A stretch of DNA of 64,000 nt, taken from NCBI RefSeq assembly GCF_902806685.2, contig NC_048553.1, positions 3,207,099-3,271,098 on the forward strand, given 5' to 3'. Below the pieces are notes generated by a model that saw only the letters and a list, made by a program, of their open reading frames with translations, was not told the origin of the DNA and ran no database searches. A program made the position numbers and the translations under genes. How positions within the stretch are numbered: the first letter of the stretch is position 1; each line of letters begins with the position of its first letter. Shown here in pieces: positions 31,653 through 44,161 of the stretch. This DNA is from Maniola hyperantus. Taxonomy: Eukaryota; Arthropoda; Insecta; Lepidoptera; Nymphalidae.

Positions 31653-34600
31653 ATGGCTGGAAGCGAAGAGGTACCCGGCACGATATCCCAAGAAGATATC
31701 GATGAAGCAGAGAAATTAAAAAATGAAGCAAATGAATATTTTAAAAGTGAGTTTTCCCTCTAATTACTACCTAAATCGCCTGTTAATTTCATTTTAAAGA
31801 GTTTCGAACAATTCTTCGGTGATATTTCTACATTAAAAGCATAAAGGCTAAGTGTTTTTGAATAATTAATAACTTAATTGGTTAATAACCTATTTCAGAA
31901 CAAAACTACGATCGTGCAATTGAATTATATACTAAAGCAATAGAGAAGAACCCAAAAAATGCGGTTTACTACGCAAATAGGAGTATATCCAATTTAAGAC
32001 TGGAGAATTTTGGTTATGCACTAAGTGATGCATCGATGTCGATTGATTTAGATAAATCCTATACAAAGGCGTATTACAGGCGAGCAGCGTCGTATATGTC
32101 TTTAGGGAAGTACAAGTTAGCGCTTAAGGATTTTGAATACGTAAGTATTAAAAAAATTACCAGTCATAAACATGGCATAAAGATGTAAACGTACAAAACG
32201 GTTGCATTCTATTCTACACGATGCATATGCTATATAAAGCACACTTGAGTCAATTTACAGACCTTTGATACAGTGTAAAAATCACAACCCTTACGTCTGG
32301 CTGATACATTATACTTACATCAACCTTTAGAAGGAGGTAGTAGATTTGTGGAGCCCTGTCCCTATCGTTGAGACCGACAAAATGTCATATAGGTATGAGT
32401 GACAGAGACAACGCTCTACAAAGCCTATTCTTAGAATGACATTTCGGATGAAAGGCAGATGTACATTAGTTTCTACCACATACTGTACACAGATCTCAGC
32501 CAGGCTTGTGTTTACTCCTAAGGAGCAACCTTAACTCTATGCCCTGCACAAACCATCATGCTGCAACTTCAGATTGGACTACTTGTTTTGCTCAAACTTC
32601 CTCCGTTAGTTGATGAAAGTACAAGAGTTAGAAACTTCTCTTAAGTAATTTATGAAAGACATTTGACAAGTCAAATGAATCTACCACCAATTCAAAATGG
32701 TTTTCCTGCTGAAAATACCTTCCAAACAAGGGTGAATAGGATATTTCAGGCAAGCGTGCTGCAACCGTTGACTTTATCGTTGTTTTTTATTAAGCATTAT
32801 TGAGCGCAAGCCTATCTCACGAATAAAAAAAACAGCATTAATAATAATATTTGCGTTTAATCTTTAGTAAGAGTGCCAGATAAATTCAGACAAGTAAAAA
32901 TACTGTTTAACATTCCCTCAAAACCAACTTCATACTAAAAGGTCATATAGAAAGCATTGTAGTTATTATATACTCTTTGGATGATGTTGTTTGTTGCCAA
33001 TTGTTTTTTTTTTGTTTTTTTTTAATGTGTTTAGGCACGTTAGAAGTGCATAATTAAGTAGATAGCATTGAAACAAATGTGCTTAATAGCATGATCATTC
33101 AGGAAATGTTTGAGGATAATAATTGTATATTCCACAAAATTCTTGACTATACATATACATAACATAATGTGAACCTAAAATGTGTAACAAACCTACATAT
33201 TCTATACTGTATGTTTAATAATTATCTAATCTTAACTTATTTGATCAAAATAGAAGACTGATAAAAGAAATAATTTGTTTCTGGCTTATTTTGTACTAGC
33301 TTAATTCTGCAACTTTATACGCGTGGACTTCACAAATTTCAAACCCCTATTTTACACTGTTAGCGGTTGAATTTTCAAAAATCCTTTCTTAACAGATGTC
33401 TATCTCCTACAAATAGCTATCTGCCTGCAAAATTTCAGCCTGATCTGTGCAGTAGTTTGAGCTGTGCATTGATAGATCAGTCAGTCAGTCAGTCAGCTTT
33501 TCCTTTTATATATTATATTATGTATAGACTAGATGATGCTAGTGACTTTGTGTATGTAGATTAAGGGTTTTTTAAAAGTCCAGTGGGAACTCTTATTTTC
33601 CGTGATAAACGTAGCCCCTTGGATGCAAGCTATCTCACTACCTAATTCTGTCAAAATAAGTTAAGTAAATTATACTTAAAAAGGAGAAAGACACTCACTT
33701 TCGCCTTTACCATAACAAAAGCTAATTTTTAATCAGTACCCTCATTATAAATGCGAAAGTGTGTTGTGTGAAGTCGCGGGCATCAGCTAATTATTTATGT
33801 TTGCTAATGTGCTTACTGCGAATATATACGTAGCTACAATTTACACCCTCTAATTACTATGTCAACGTGGCTAATTCTGTTGTATACTGTCTTTAAACTA
33901 AACTTTAATTAACAGGCTCAAATCTAGTGCTGTCCTTTTCCATGGGGAGCATAATGAAAAGGAAAGCAATACTTTTTGCCTGTCATTTTAGTTTAGGGAT
34001 TGTGTACAACAAAATTAGCCAGTGTGTTTTAGGTACCTAAGTCCTAAATTAATACTTATAATATTATTATTAGGGAATGAAATTAATTAAAGAAACCAAA
34101 TCTTAACCTATGTGCGATAGTAGGTCGATTTCGTAACACCTGCATCAATCATTATTACAACAACAATTCTTGTGATTGGCTGAATTTGTGCGATTCTTGT
34201 TGCCACAATGCATTGTAGCCAATAGTAAGCCAGCGTCAACCAATCAGAGATTATTGCGATCGTGACATTGTAGCTGTCATTCTACCGTAATCGAGCAGCT
34301 GATGTCCTTATTTTATCTTTATCTTTTTCTTATACTTGAAAAAGCATTTAAATCCTTCTGCCTAAACAAAACTTTATTCCATTGCATTTAGCAGAAACAG
34401 TGCTACGACTATTATTCTTTATTAAGTATCAACAAATTATAAAATTTCAGGTAACCAAAGTTAGGCCAAATGATCAAGATGCGAAAATGAAATACAATGA
34501 ATGCAACAAGATAGTGAAGAAAATAGCGTTTGAAAAAGCCATCTCCGTAGACAAGAAGGAAGTCAACATTGCTGACACTATTAACCTGGATGCTATGAGT

Positions 34601-37600
34601 AAGAAAATAACTATGAACACGTCGGTAGCGCCGTCTTTCAGTTGTAAACAGTTAGCTCATTAAACATCACGTCGTCGTCCCCACTGTCGTTATGAGACTA
34701 TAAAACTTAATTTGATAACCCTTTTTGTTAGTCTGGTAAGTAGAACAAGTTTCAAAAGTTTGATTCGTGAATGTGGGCCTCAAGTCTAGGTCTGAAACTA
34801 TATCGGAGCTTGCCATCCTCCTTTCAAACCCCTATTTTACCTACTTAGGGGTTGAATATTCAAGAATCTGTCTTAGTGGTGCCACATTTCAGCCCGATCC
34901 GTGCAGTAGTTTTAGCTGTGTTTTGATAGATCAGTCAGCTTTTCCTTTTATATACTCAGATGCCCGCAACTTCGTCCCGCAGAGTATCTGCATCTTTTTC
35001 TTTTTAATACTGCTAAAGAAGGGCAGAACATTATTGTTTCTACACTGCATTAAAATAAAATAAAATAAAAACCTTTTTATTCAAATAGTAAAAGTTAAAG
35101 GTAAAGTAAAAGTTACAAGTACTTTCGAATAGGATGCATCTACAACTGGTTCGGAATGCCTTTCCTACCGAGAAGAACCAGCAAGAAACTCGGCGGTTGC
35201 TCCTTTCAAATATTTGATATAGGTACAAGATTATGCCATGTATACAAAAGTATTTTCAGTCTTGTGCGTTGCTGGAACGAGCTGCAGGTCAAATCCACGC
35301 TCTTTTATCATTTAGATAATCTTCAATTGTGTAATATGCTTTTTATTAACAGTACTGACTTGCATTTTTGTCCATAAACAGCAATTGAAGACGAATATGA
35401 GGGGCCAAGTCTGGAGGATGGGAAAGTAACACTAAAGTTTGTCACAGAACTGATGGAATACTATAAGGAAGAGAAGAGGTTACACAAAAAATATGCATAT
35501 AAAGTAAGTTATAGACGATAGGTCGAGATGCCAATCGGGGCATGAGGTGGGGGGGCGCCCCGCACACCCGCACATCACCCCACGCTCGCCCGCACTGGGT
35601 TAACGCAGGGGGTGTGCGGGGCGTCCCCACCCCGATTGCTATCTCGACCTTTCTTTTTTTTTTCCACTGGTAAAAATGCTATTAGGCATGCCGCACAAGG
35701 GCGGGTATATGGGACTCACTCGGTGTTTTTTTTAACCGCCTTCAGCATACCCATTAAAAAACCCAGCGGTACCGTACGCGTCAAGTGTAAGACGTCTCAG
35801 GATCCCTGATATCGCGACTGAGACATCCTGGCGTTGGACCGGCACAAGTTTACTCCCAATGCCTAGGGCGGGAGAAGGTGAGCATACTGTCTCCTTCTCC
35901 TCCCCTATCTTCTTCTGCGGAGCGGGTGGGCGTCAGCGTCCAGCTCTCGTTCTCGCTCCGCGGCCTCCTTCAGTGATATGATTGCTATCTCGACTTGCCG
36001 CGGTACTACCTCCTTTTGACGACCTCCCTGGCGCAGTGGTGAGCGCTGTGGTCTTAATAGTGGGAGGTCCCGGGTTCGATTCCTGGCAGGGGTTTGGAAT
36101 TTTATAATTTATAAATTTCTGGTCTGGTCTGGTGGGAGGCTTCGGCCGTGGCTAGTTACCACCCTACCGGCAAAGCCGTGCCGCCAAGCGATTTAGCGTT
36201 CCGGTACGATGCCGTGTAGAAACCAAAGGGGTATGGGTTTAATAAAAACTGCCATACCCCTTCCAGGTTAGCCCGCTATCATCTTAGACTGCATCATCAC
36301 TTACCACCAGGTGAGATTGCAGTCAAGGGCTAACTTGTATCTGAATAAAAAAAAATAAAAAAATAAAAAATAAAAAACTATACATAATATTATAACTTTT
36401 GTTCACACCAACAAAGTTTTGTAAAGTCATTACCTACTTCTTCAAATATTGTAAAGCTTTTTTTTTAACGATAAAATAAATGATCGCTAGTCGCAACTTT
36501 GTCCGCGTGGGTTTAGGTTCGTAGAAATCCCGTGGGAACTATTTAATTTTCCGAGTCTTTATCTACGTAATAGCAAAAAGTCATGTTGGTCTGTTGCACT
36601 GTTGCGACGTGATTGAAGGACAAACAAAAAGAAACACCCTCATATTTGTAATAGTGGTAGGTTTTTTATTTATTTTTTACTAGCTGATGCCCGTGACTTC
36701 GTCCGCGTGGATTTAGGTTTTAAAAATCCCATGGGAACTCTCTGATTTTCCGGGATAGAAAGTAGCCTATGTCCATCCCCGGGATGCAAGCTATCTCTGT
36801 ACCAAATTTTGTCAAAATCGGTTGAACGGATGGGCCGTGAAAAGCTAGCAGACAGACAGACACACTTTCGCATTTATAATATTAGTATGGATTCAGACAC
36901 GAATTAGCCCTTGACTGCACCTGGGGGTAAGTGATGATGCAGTCTAAGATGGAAGCGGACTAATCTGAAAGGGGTATGGCAGTTTTTATTAAACCCATGT
37001 CCCTTTGGTTTCTACACTAGCCACGGCCGAAGCCTCCGTCCAGACCAGACCAGAAATTTAGAAATCATAAAATTCCAAACCCCTGCAGCAATCGAACCTG
37101 GGACCTCCCACAAGACCACAGTGCTTACCACTATGCCAGGGAGGTTGTCAAAAACTAAAACTAAATTTACATATTTCAGATTCTAATAGACGTAAAAGCG
37201 TATCTCCAAAAACAACCATCTCTAGTAGACATCAAAGTGGCAGATATCAAGAAGTTCACAGTATGTGGGGACATACACGGTCAGTTCTATGACCTTATGA
37301 ACATATTTGAACTGAACGGCTTACCCTCTGAAACGAATCCATATCTGTTCAACGGAGATTTTGTGGATCGAGGGTCTTTCAGTGTGGAATGTATCTTCAC
37401 ACTCTTCAGTTTTAAGTTGCTGTATCCGGATCACTTTTATATGTCACGAGGTAAGTTCTGTTGGTTATCTATATTCTATACTACGTTCAGCCGTTCCGAA
37501 GATTAGCCCGTTCAAACAGACAGACAGACAAAAATTTTAAAAACGTCTGATTCAGTTAAGGTAAAGTATATGTATCTGGTTTAATAGCCATTTCTTAGCC

Positions 37601-40600
37601 CGTTCAAACAGACAGACAGACAAAAATTTTAAAAACGTTTGATTCAGTTAATGTAAAGTATATGTATCTGGTTTAATTAGCCATTTCCAAAAATTGTATG
37701 TGGATGAGTATGGCAGTGTTTGAAATCAGGGTAGGCATTATATATGTGCATACCTATTTAAACATTGCCATCGGTTCGTAAAACCGATAGACGTTGGGGT
37801 CCCAAGGTGCTGGAATGGCGACCTCGCACCGGAAGACGCAGTGTTGGAAGACCCCCCATTAGGTGGACGAACGACATTCAGGCGGCGCAAGACCGTGGCG
37901 TGTGGAAGTCCCTACAAGAGACCTATGTCCAGCAGTGGACGTCTATCGGTTGAGGATGATGGATACCTATTTAATAGCAGGCGGAATGGCTGTATCATCC
38001 GCGCGCCACAAAACTGTTTTATCTTGCAGGCAACCACGAAACCCTAGACATGAACCGAATGTACGGCTTCCGAGGCGAAGTAACGTCTAAGTATACATCA
38101 CAAATGGCTGACCTGTTCACGGAGGTGTACAACTGGCTGCCTCTTGCGCACTGCATCAACGGCCGCGTGCTGGTAATGCACGGCGGCCTCTTCTCCAAGG
38201 ACGACGTCACCCTGGACGATATACGTATGGTGGACAGAAACAAACAGCCGCCCGAGGATGGTAAGTGATACTATGCTTTATACATATTGGCCCCGATTCT
38301 CTAGTCTCTCTCTAAACTAAATTTAGAGTATCTGCATCCTTTTCTTTTTACTAATGCTAAAAAAGGAACGGAACATGACTTTCACATTTAGACTCTAAAT
38401 TTTAGTGCACAATACAAATTTAAACGGTAGGTTCGCGAGTGCGTGCTAAAATCACGGGTTTTACCATCTAAAAATTAAATTTAGAAATGTCAAACTGCTT
38501 CTGTCCTTTTCATATTAGAATAGTAAGAAGAGGGCGCGAATACTCTAAAATTAGGTTGTGCTTAGAATTGGTGCCTGTCTGTCTTGTTAAAACTTGCTCT
38601 CTACACCAGCAATACAAGTTTGCGCTAGAGGCGCTTATTACGAATGCCATAATAAGGCACCAGACTGTCATGCCTTAGTAAAATAACGCGCCAGAGGTGC
38701 ACATAATATTACTGTCATGCCTTGGTAAAATAACGCGCCAGAGCTGCACATATGACTGTCATGCCTTAGTAAAATAACGCGCCAGAGGTGCACATAATAT
38801 TACTGTCATGCCTTGGTAAAATAACGCGCCAGAGGTGCACATAATATTACTGTCATGCCTTGGTAAAATAACGCGCCAGAGGTGCACATAATATTACTGT
38901 CATGCCTTGGTAAAATAACGCGCCAGAGGTGCACATAATATTACTGTCATGCCTTGGTAAAATAACGCGCCAGAGGTGCACATAATATTACTGTCATGCC
39001 TTGGTAAAATAACGCGCCAGAGGTGCACATAATATGACTGTCATGCCTTAGTAAAATAACGCGCCAGAGCTGCACATATTATGACTGTCATGCCTTGGTA
39101 AAATAACGCGCCAGAGCTGCACATATGACTGTCATGCCTTGGTAAAATAACGCGCCAGAGGTGCACATAATATGACTGTCATGCCTTAGTAAAATAACGC
39201 GCCAGAGCTGCACATATGACTGTCATGCCTTAGTAAAATAACGCGCCAGAGCTGCACATATGACTGTCATGCCTTAGTAAAATAACGCGCCAGAGCTGCA
39301 CATATGACTGTCATGCCTTAGTAAAATAACGCGCCAGAGCTGCACATATGACTGTCATGCCTTAGTAAAATCACGCGACAGAGGTGCACATAATATTAGT
39401 ACTATTATAAATACTATCTGTCCCGGCTTACTCTCGTGTGTAGTCGACGTTAGCCCGACTAGTTTCGAACCCATCCGGGGTCCTTTTTCAAGGGAGTCCG
39501 TCCGCGCACGCGCCGCGGTTGTGTAGTCGGGCTAACGTCGACTACACACGTGAGTAAGCCGGGACAGATAGTATTTACAATGGAAATCACTCACGGTAGT
39601 TTAAACGCTAAAATATTAGTACTATTCTAAAACCTTCATAAATAAGTTAAATTTTTTTTCAGGCATCATGTGCGAGCTTCTCTGGTCAGACCCCCAGTTC
39701 ATGGTGGGTCGGGCGCCGTCGAAGCGCGGCGTCGGGTGTCAGTTCGGCCCCGACGTGACCGCCAACTTCCTGCAGAAGAACGGGCTGGACTATATCATCC
39801 GCAGCCACGAAGTCAAGAACGAGGGCTACGAAATCGCGCACGACGGGAAATGTATTACTGTGTTCTCCGCGCCCAATTACTGGTAAGTGACTTTTTTTTT
39901 TATTTAGATACAAGTTAGCCCTTGACTGCAATCTCACCTGATGGTAAGTGATGATGCAGTCTAAGATGATAGCGGGCTAACCTGGAAGGGGTATGGCAGT
40001 TTTTATTAAACCCATACCCCTTTGGTTTCTACACGGCATCGTACCGGAACGCTATATCGCTTGGCGGCACGGCTTTGCCGGTAGGGTGGTAACTAGCCAC
40101 GGCCGAAGCCTCCCACCAGACCAGACCAGAAATTTAGAAATTATAAAATTCCAAACCCCTGCCAGGAATCGAACCCGGGACCTCCCACTAATAAGACCAC
40201 AGCGCTCACCACTGCGCCAGGGAGGTCGTCAAACTGACTAAAAACATATTGGTAAAAGACTTCACAAAAATATTGGCGTTGATTCTGATGTTCTTCTCTA
40301 AACTAAATTCAAATTAAATTAAGATGACAGTTCTAAATTAAATTACGTTATCTGTCATTTTTAGGGTTCCGTACCTCAAAAGGAAAAACGGAACCCTTAC
40401 AGGATCACTTTGTTGTCTGTCTGTCTGTCTGTCTGTTTATCAAGAAACCTACAGGGTACTTCCCGTTGACCTAGAATCATGAACTTTAGCAGGAAGGTGG
40501 GTCTTATAGCTGGCATTAGGGGAAAAAACTATCACGTTAATTTGTGGTCACATCACAAAAAATAAATTAAATGTGTTTTGAACGAATAATTAGTATTTTC

Positions 40601-43600
40601 AACTTTTAAATTAAGATTACTATACAAAGTGGGGTATCTTATGAAAGGGCTTTACCTGTACATTTTAATACAGATTTTTATTTATTCTTATGCATAATAG
40701 TTTTTGATTTGTCGTGCAAATTGTCGAAAAAATACGACTGCGGTACGGAACCCTCAGTGCGCGAGTCTGACTCGCACTTGGCCGGGTTTTCTTTTACATA
40801 TTGGTAAGATTGTTACCAAGGTAAAACCAATGAAAAGGATGTAAATACTCTAAAATTCAGTTGCTATCAGCGATCAGGATCAGTACTATTGTGGCTAACT
40901 CTGTAAGACACAAACTCTTAAAGTAAACTAATGGCCAAAATCAATAGTTAAGTAGTAAGATATTAACAAAAGTTAATCAATGGCGCTGATTCTCTAGTCT
41001 CTCTCTAAACTAAATTTAAAGTATCTGCATCTTTTTCTTTTTAATATTGCTAAAAAAGGACGGAACATGAAATTTAGATTTAAAGACTCTAAATTTTAGT
41101 GCACGCTACAAATTTAAACAATAGGCTCGCGACTGTGCGAATTATTGTGCGACTGTGTAAAAAATTAAATTTAAACTGTCAAACTGTGTCTGTGCTTTTC
41201 ATATTACATTAGTAAGAAGAGGGTGCGAATACTCTAAAATTTAAGTGTACTCAGAATCAGTACCATTGTATTTTATTCTTACAGTGACACAATGGGCAAC
41301 CTAGGTGCTTTCATCACAATGAATGGGAAGGATCTTAAACCCAACTTCAAATGTTACGAAGCTGTGGTAAGTATCGTTTTTATAAATTAACTAGCTTATT
41401 CCCTCTAGGGTTTGAGCTCCGGAATTCCGGTTTTGGTATAACTCCGGAGCTTTGAAAGATTAGGTTTGTTTGAGGAGCTATCGTGAACATAATCGGAGTT
41501 TCGATTTTCATATTTTTAGAAAAAAGTCCACCTCCACCACTCACTAGGATTCAAGCCATCTATCATGGGTAGTAAAAAGCGGTGATAGCCTAGTGGCTAA
41601 GACGTCCGCCTTCTTTTCGAGAGGTCGGGGGTTCGATCCTGGGCATGCACCTCTAACTTTTCAGAGTTACGTGCGTTTTTAAGAAATTAAGTATCACTTG
41701 CTTTAACGGTGAAGGAAAACATCGTGAGGAACCCTGCATGCCTGAGAGTGCTCTATTTTCTCAAAGGTGTGTGAAGTCTGCCAATCCGCATTGGGCCACC
41801 ATGGCAAACTAATATGGTCTAAACCCTCACTCTGAGAGGAGACCCGTACTCAGTAATGGGCCGGCAGCGTTGATCATGATGATGATGATGATCATGGCTA
41901 GTAAACCATGGCTAGAGCCTCAATAGCTCAACCGGTAAAGGAGTGGACTGAAAACCGAAAGGTCGACGGTTCAAACCCCGCCCGTTGCACTTGTAGCTGA
42001 AGGGTTGATGTAATGAAGAACCAGCTACATATAGTGATGTTTATTTTACACTTTACAATTGATATGTTATGTACAATACAGACGGGCTCGCGAGCTTTAT
42101 ATAATACAATGGTAGAAGATGTTGACGTGACGAGCGGATGATAGGGAATGTGGAATCTTGTAACGTGCGTGACCAGGAGGATTCCCCACTGCGTTCCAAA
42201 TTTGAATATTGTTGTGTGGCAGCTGCGAAGTTTTCCTAATAGCTGCCAGCCAAGTAACGGTAGAGGTTGCACCTCTACATCACCCCCCTACGGAGTGAGA
42301 AACAGAAAAAAAAAAGAAATATTAAGTAAGGCAAGAATTATATACATAAGAATGAAGGAAAAGAACCCTAAAAGTAGAACATGTATTGATAAAAATGAGA
42401 AGGCAAATAGGATTGAAAGTTGCCTCAATGTTGAGTCTTCTGTAGCAGTATCTGGTAATGGTGTAATACCTCAGGTCATTGTGTACACAATGACTGGGAG
42501 GCAGTACTTAAGACCAGAGAAATAAGCAGTGGACCTGTATGCCTAAGTGACACGGAAAAAAATAATTACAATAAATGAAGCGTTCGGAGTGCAAAAAGGT
42601 TGATGACGGAAGAGACGCATGATGAGCAAATCTTCTTCACGTCGAACCTTGGCAAACTCGCGTCCACACAGACCTGAAGAGAGGTTCTGAGCGCGATAAA
42701 CTCAGTGAACCTGGAAAAGTGAAAAGGTCGAAGGACTTACGAACGAGTGACATCGTGTCTTAGGCTGCCCAGTGTACTACAGGAACATGTGTGCGGAGGC
42801 TATACAGCACTCCACAAAAGCTGCTTCACTTTGAAATAAAAGATGATCCGCAATGCACGGAGGAAGCTTTGCTGAAAACCTTACGAATTGTGGCATGGTC
42901 CGTAGGAGTTTGTTGTGAATGGAACCATGGAACGGAGAGATTAGTCCTCTTCATACGTGTAATACTGTTTCTTTATAAATTGCTGAAATTTAAATTGTTA
43001 TGACAGGAAAATTTTACAAAATACAATGGCAATTATGACATGACAATATAACTAAATAAAATTGTTCTAAAAAAGTAAAACGTCTATAAAAAATTCCCTT
43101 TTTAAAATGAGATGATGAGACGTCACTTATTGTCTATATTGTTCATGGAATGTTAATTTTCTTTTTCACTGAATTTGAAAATTAAAAAAATACGTCACTC
43201 AAAAATAATTTTCACAAAACAAAATGCAATGTCACAAATATTATTGTTAGAAATTGTTTTTCAGCACAGAAGAAATAATGTCCTTATAAAACCTGGATCC
43301 CTCCTCAGGGCGCCTTGGATATGTACTCACAAGGCATGCACGTATGAACCTCGCGTCGGGTTCAGGAGGTTGTGTTGTGGTCAGCGATGTAGGACAGGGT
43401 AGGTTGCGTAGCGTGCCGCGTCGAGTTAACTGGATTGCGTCCACGAGGGACACCATCTGTGGCGTCCATGTCGAGTCGCAGTCGTAACTCGTAGCTTTCG
43501 CGTTCAGAGGGTGCAGCTAATGTGGCCGCACGTCGTTGCTTGTTGCGTTGAGTTGCTTGCACGCCGGAGATGTACGGGAGCAGTGTGCAGGCTCGACCGT

Positions 43601-44161
43601 AGACGCAGGTACCCAATGTGGCTGATGTGTTCCTCAATAATGCGGCTGCGTGTTCTTGAGCTCGGGAGTCACCAATTATGTAGCTGAAGGGTTGATGTAA
43701 TGAAGAACCAGCTACATATAGTGATGTTTATTTTACACTTTACAATTGATATGTTATATACAATACAGACGGGCTCGCGAGCTTTATATAATACAATGGT
43801 AGAAGATGTTGACGTGACGAGCGGATGATAGGGAATGTGGAATCTTGTAACGTGCGTGACCAGGAGGATTCCCCACTGCGTTCCAAATTTGAATATTGTT
43901 GTGTGGCAGCTGCGAAGTTTTCCTAATAGCTGCCAGCCAAGTAACGGTAGAGGTTGCACCTCTACACACTATTGTACCTACTCCTAGCACAAGACTGACG
44001 CTTAGTTGGAGAGGAAAGGGGAATATTAGTCATTTGACATAGCTTATATTCTTTTTTTTTTAAACCGGTAAATTTTCATTTTAAATATTTCTTTCCAGCC
44101 TCACCCGGACGTCAAACCTATGGCCTACGCGAACTCATTCCTGAGCATGCTCTGTCAATGA
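31653..44161 (+). CDS. PpD3: Serine/threonine protein phosphatase 5 (PP5)
   Basis: Nine exons: 31653-31746, 31899-32140, 34451-34598, 35382-35503, 37180-37450, 38030-38260, 39663-39882, 41285-41366, 44099-44161. They join in frame to 490 residues, the usual PP5 length. Residues ~20-125 are three TPR repeats, known to bind Hsp90 and to inhibit the enzyme in the resting state. The PPP catalytic domain follows. Metal ligands are seen at D233, H235, D262, N294, H343 and H418, in G-D-I-H-G-Q, G-D-F-V-D-R-G, G-N-H-E, H-G-G and R-S-H-E-V-K. S-A-P-N-Y-C is split by intron 7. The C-terminus keeps H-P-x-V-K-P-M-A-Y-A-N. The start is the first ATG, in good context (agccATGG). Late exons are GC-rich compared with the introns. 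Acts in cytosol and nucleus in stress, steroid-receptor and kinase signalling. Confidence 0.97.
32295..32490. repeat. MITE-like sequence in PP5 intron 2
   Basis: ACCTTTAGAAGG and GACAGAGACAACGCTCTAC match, partly reversed, the element at 44468-44625. The rest of intron 2 (32141-34450) is AT-rich with repeats at 33298-33520 and 33540-33795. Confidence 0.45.
34765..35380. repeat. Repeats filling PP5 intron 3
   Basis: 34765-34960 is a plus-strand TTCAAGAATC-family repeat. 35045-35380 is a minus-strand CR1-like LINE 3' end (CTACCGAGAAGAACCAGCAA) that stops directly at the acceptor of exon 4 (35382). Confidence 0.55.
35518..35651. mobile_element. GC-rich MITE in PP5 intron 4
   Basis: Inverted ends GGTCGAGATGCCAATCGGGG / CCCCGATTGCTATCTCGACC around a very GC-rich centre with GTGCGGGGCG. 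Same family as 45024-45163 and 61914-62043. Confidence 0.75.
36018..36376 (+). mobile_element. tRNA-derived SINE, full length
   Basis: tRNA-like head with A-box TGGCGCAGTGGTGAGC and B-box GGTTCGATTCC, a body (GGTCTGGTCTGGTGGGAGGC, GCCGTGGCTAGTTACCACC, GGGGTATGGGTTTAATAAAA), and an A-rich tail. Minus-strand copies lie at 36893-37150 and 39900-40230, a plus-strand copy at 60605-60930, and a fragment near 58190. Confidence 0.85.
36475..37150. repeat. GACA-ended repeats and minus-strand SINE in PP5 intron 4
   Basis: Two GACA-ended repeats (36475-36655 and 36679-36885) are followed by a minus-strand SINE (36893-37150) whose tRNA-like head ends about 30 bases before exon 5. Confidence 0.6.
37505..37960 (+). 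repeat. Short direct duplication and LINE fragment in PP5 intron 5
   Basis: TTAGCCCGTTCAAACAGACA and about 80 more bases occur twice, at 37503 and 37595. 37755-37960 is another LINE ORF2 end (R-R-W-G-P-K-V-L-E-W, V-G-R-P-P-I-R-W-T-N-D), open to a stop at 37953. Confidence 0.6.
38288..38572. mobile_element. ~285 bp MITE in PP5 intron 6
   Basis: Carries CTCTAGTCTCTCTCTAAACT and, near the far end, GCGAATACTCTAAAATTAGG. Same family at 40986-41270 (ends GCGCTGATTCT / AGAATCAGTACC inverted) and, interrupted, at 40263-40920. Confidence 0.65.
38660..39395. repeat. Minisatellite, 16 units of 44 or 47 bp
   Basis: Sixteen units each hold CTGTCATGCCTTRGTAAAAT and AACGCGCCAGAGSTGCACAT, starting at 38665, 38712, 38756 and so on to 39352. 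Two unit classes exist: 47 bp (ATAATATTA or ATAATATGA linker, mostly with GAGGTGC) and 44 bp (ATATGA linker, with GAGCTGC). Lies in PP5 intron 6. Confidence 0.95.
39409..39576. mobile_element. 168 bp inverted-repeat element beside the minisatellite
   Basis: Arms 39409-39461 and 39524-39576 are 53 bases each with one mismatch (AAATACTATCTGTCCCGGCT at the outer end). The 62 base centre is GC-rich. Confidence 0.85.
39900..41275. repeat. Repeats filling PP5 intron 7, including a nested insertion
   Basis: 39900-40230 is a minus-strand SINE. 40263-40360 and 40800-40920 are the two sides of a MITE split by a ~430 bp GGTTCCGTA-family repeat (40362-40790, ending CGCACTTGGCCGGGTTTT). 40986-41270 is a second, whole MITE of the same family, ending 14 bases before exon 8. 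Confidence 0.65.
41575..41895 (+). mobile_element. tRNA-derived SINE, second family
   Basis: Head with A-box GATAGCCTAGTGGCTAAG and B-box GGTTCGATCC; body with TTTAACGGTGAAGGAAAACA, CAAAGGTGTGTGAAGTCTGC and GAGAGGAGACCCG; tail GATGATGATGATGATCATG. Fragments of this family border several polycalin exons. Confidence 0.85.
41905..44055 (+). mobile_element. tRNA-Phe-like SINE, split by the LTR element
   Basis: 41905-41991 is a tRNA-like head (TAGCTCAACCGGTAAAGGAG, anticodon loop CTGAAAA, B-box GGTTCAAACCC). The rest, TTGTACCTACTCCTAGCACA to ATAGCTTATATTC and a T-run, resumes at 43967 after the LTR element. The TAGCACAAG part is the reverse of the unit expanded in polycalin introns. Confidence 0.7.
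41992..43966 (-). mobile_element. Short LTR retrotransposon, 288 bp LTRs
   Basis: LTRs 41992-42279 and 43679-43966 are both 288 bases, TG..CA bounded (TGTAGCTGAAGG ... ACCTCTACA on the plus strand), and I find one difference (TTATGTACAA / TTATATACAA). A 4 bp duplication CACT flanks them (41988-41991, 43967-43970). On the minus strand the first LTR is followed by AATTGGTGACTCCCG, like a tRNA-Trp primer site, and the other LTR is preceded by GTAGGGGGGTGA, a polypurine tract. The 1,399 base interior has no reverse transcriptase, integrase or protease; a minus ORF 43362-43637 (91 codons) is unrecognised. It is therefore non-autonomous, probably Gypsy-type. Confidence 0.88.

Noticed and set aside
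36018..36090. tRNA gene with A- and B-box
   Set aside because: Followed by a long conserved SINE body and A-rich tail; other copies in the window have the same body.
38660..39395. CRISPR-like repeat array
   Set aside because: Units are contiguous 44 or 47 bp repeats without unique spacers, in an insect intron; it is a minisatellite.
41912..41991. tRNA-Phe gene
   Set aside because: A tRNA-like fold with a GAA-type anticodon loop is visible, but it continues into a SINE body (resuming at 43967), so it is a SINE head.
42148..42525. Plus-strand frame of 125 codons
   Set aside because: Runs out of the left LTR into the non-coding interior of the LTR element; no similarity to gag or pol.
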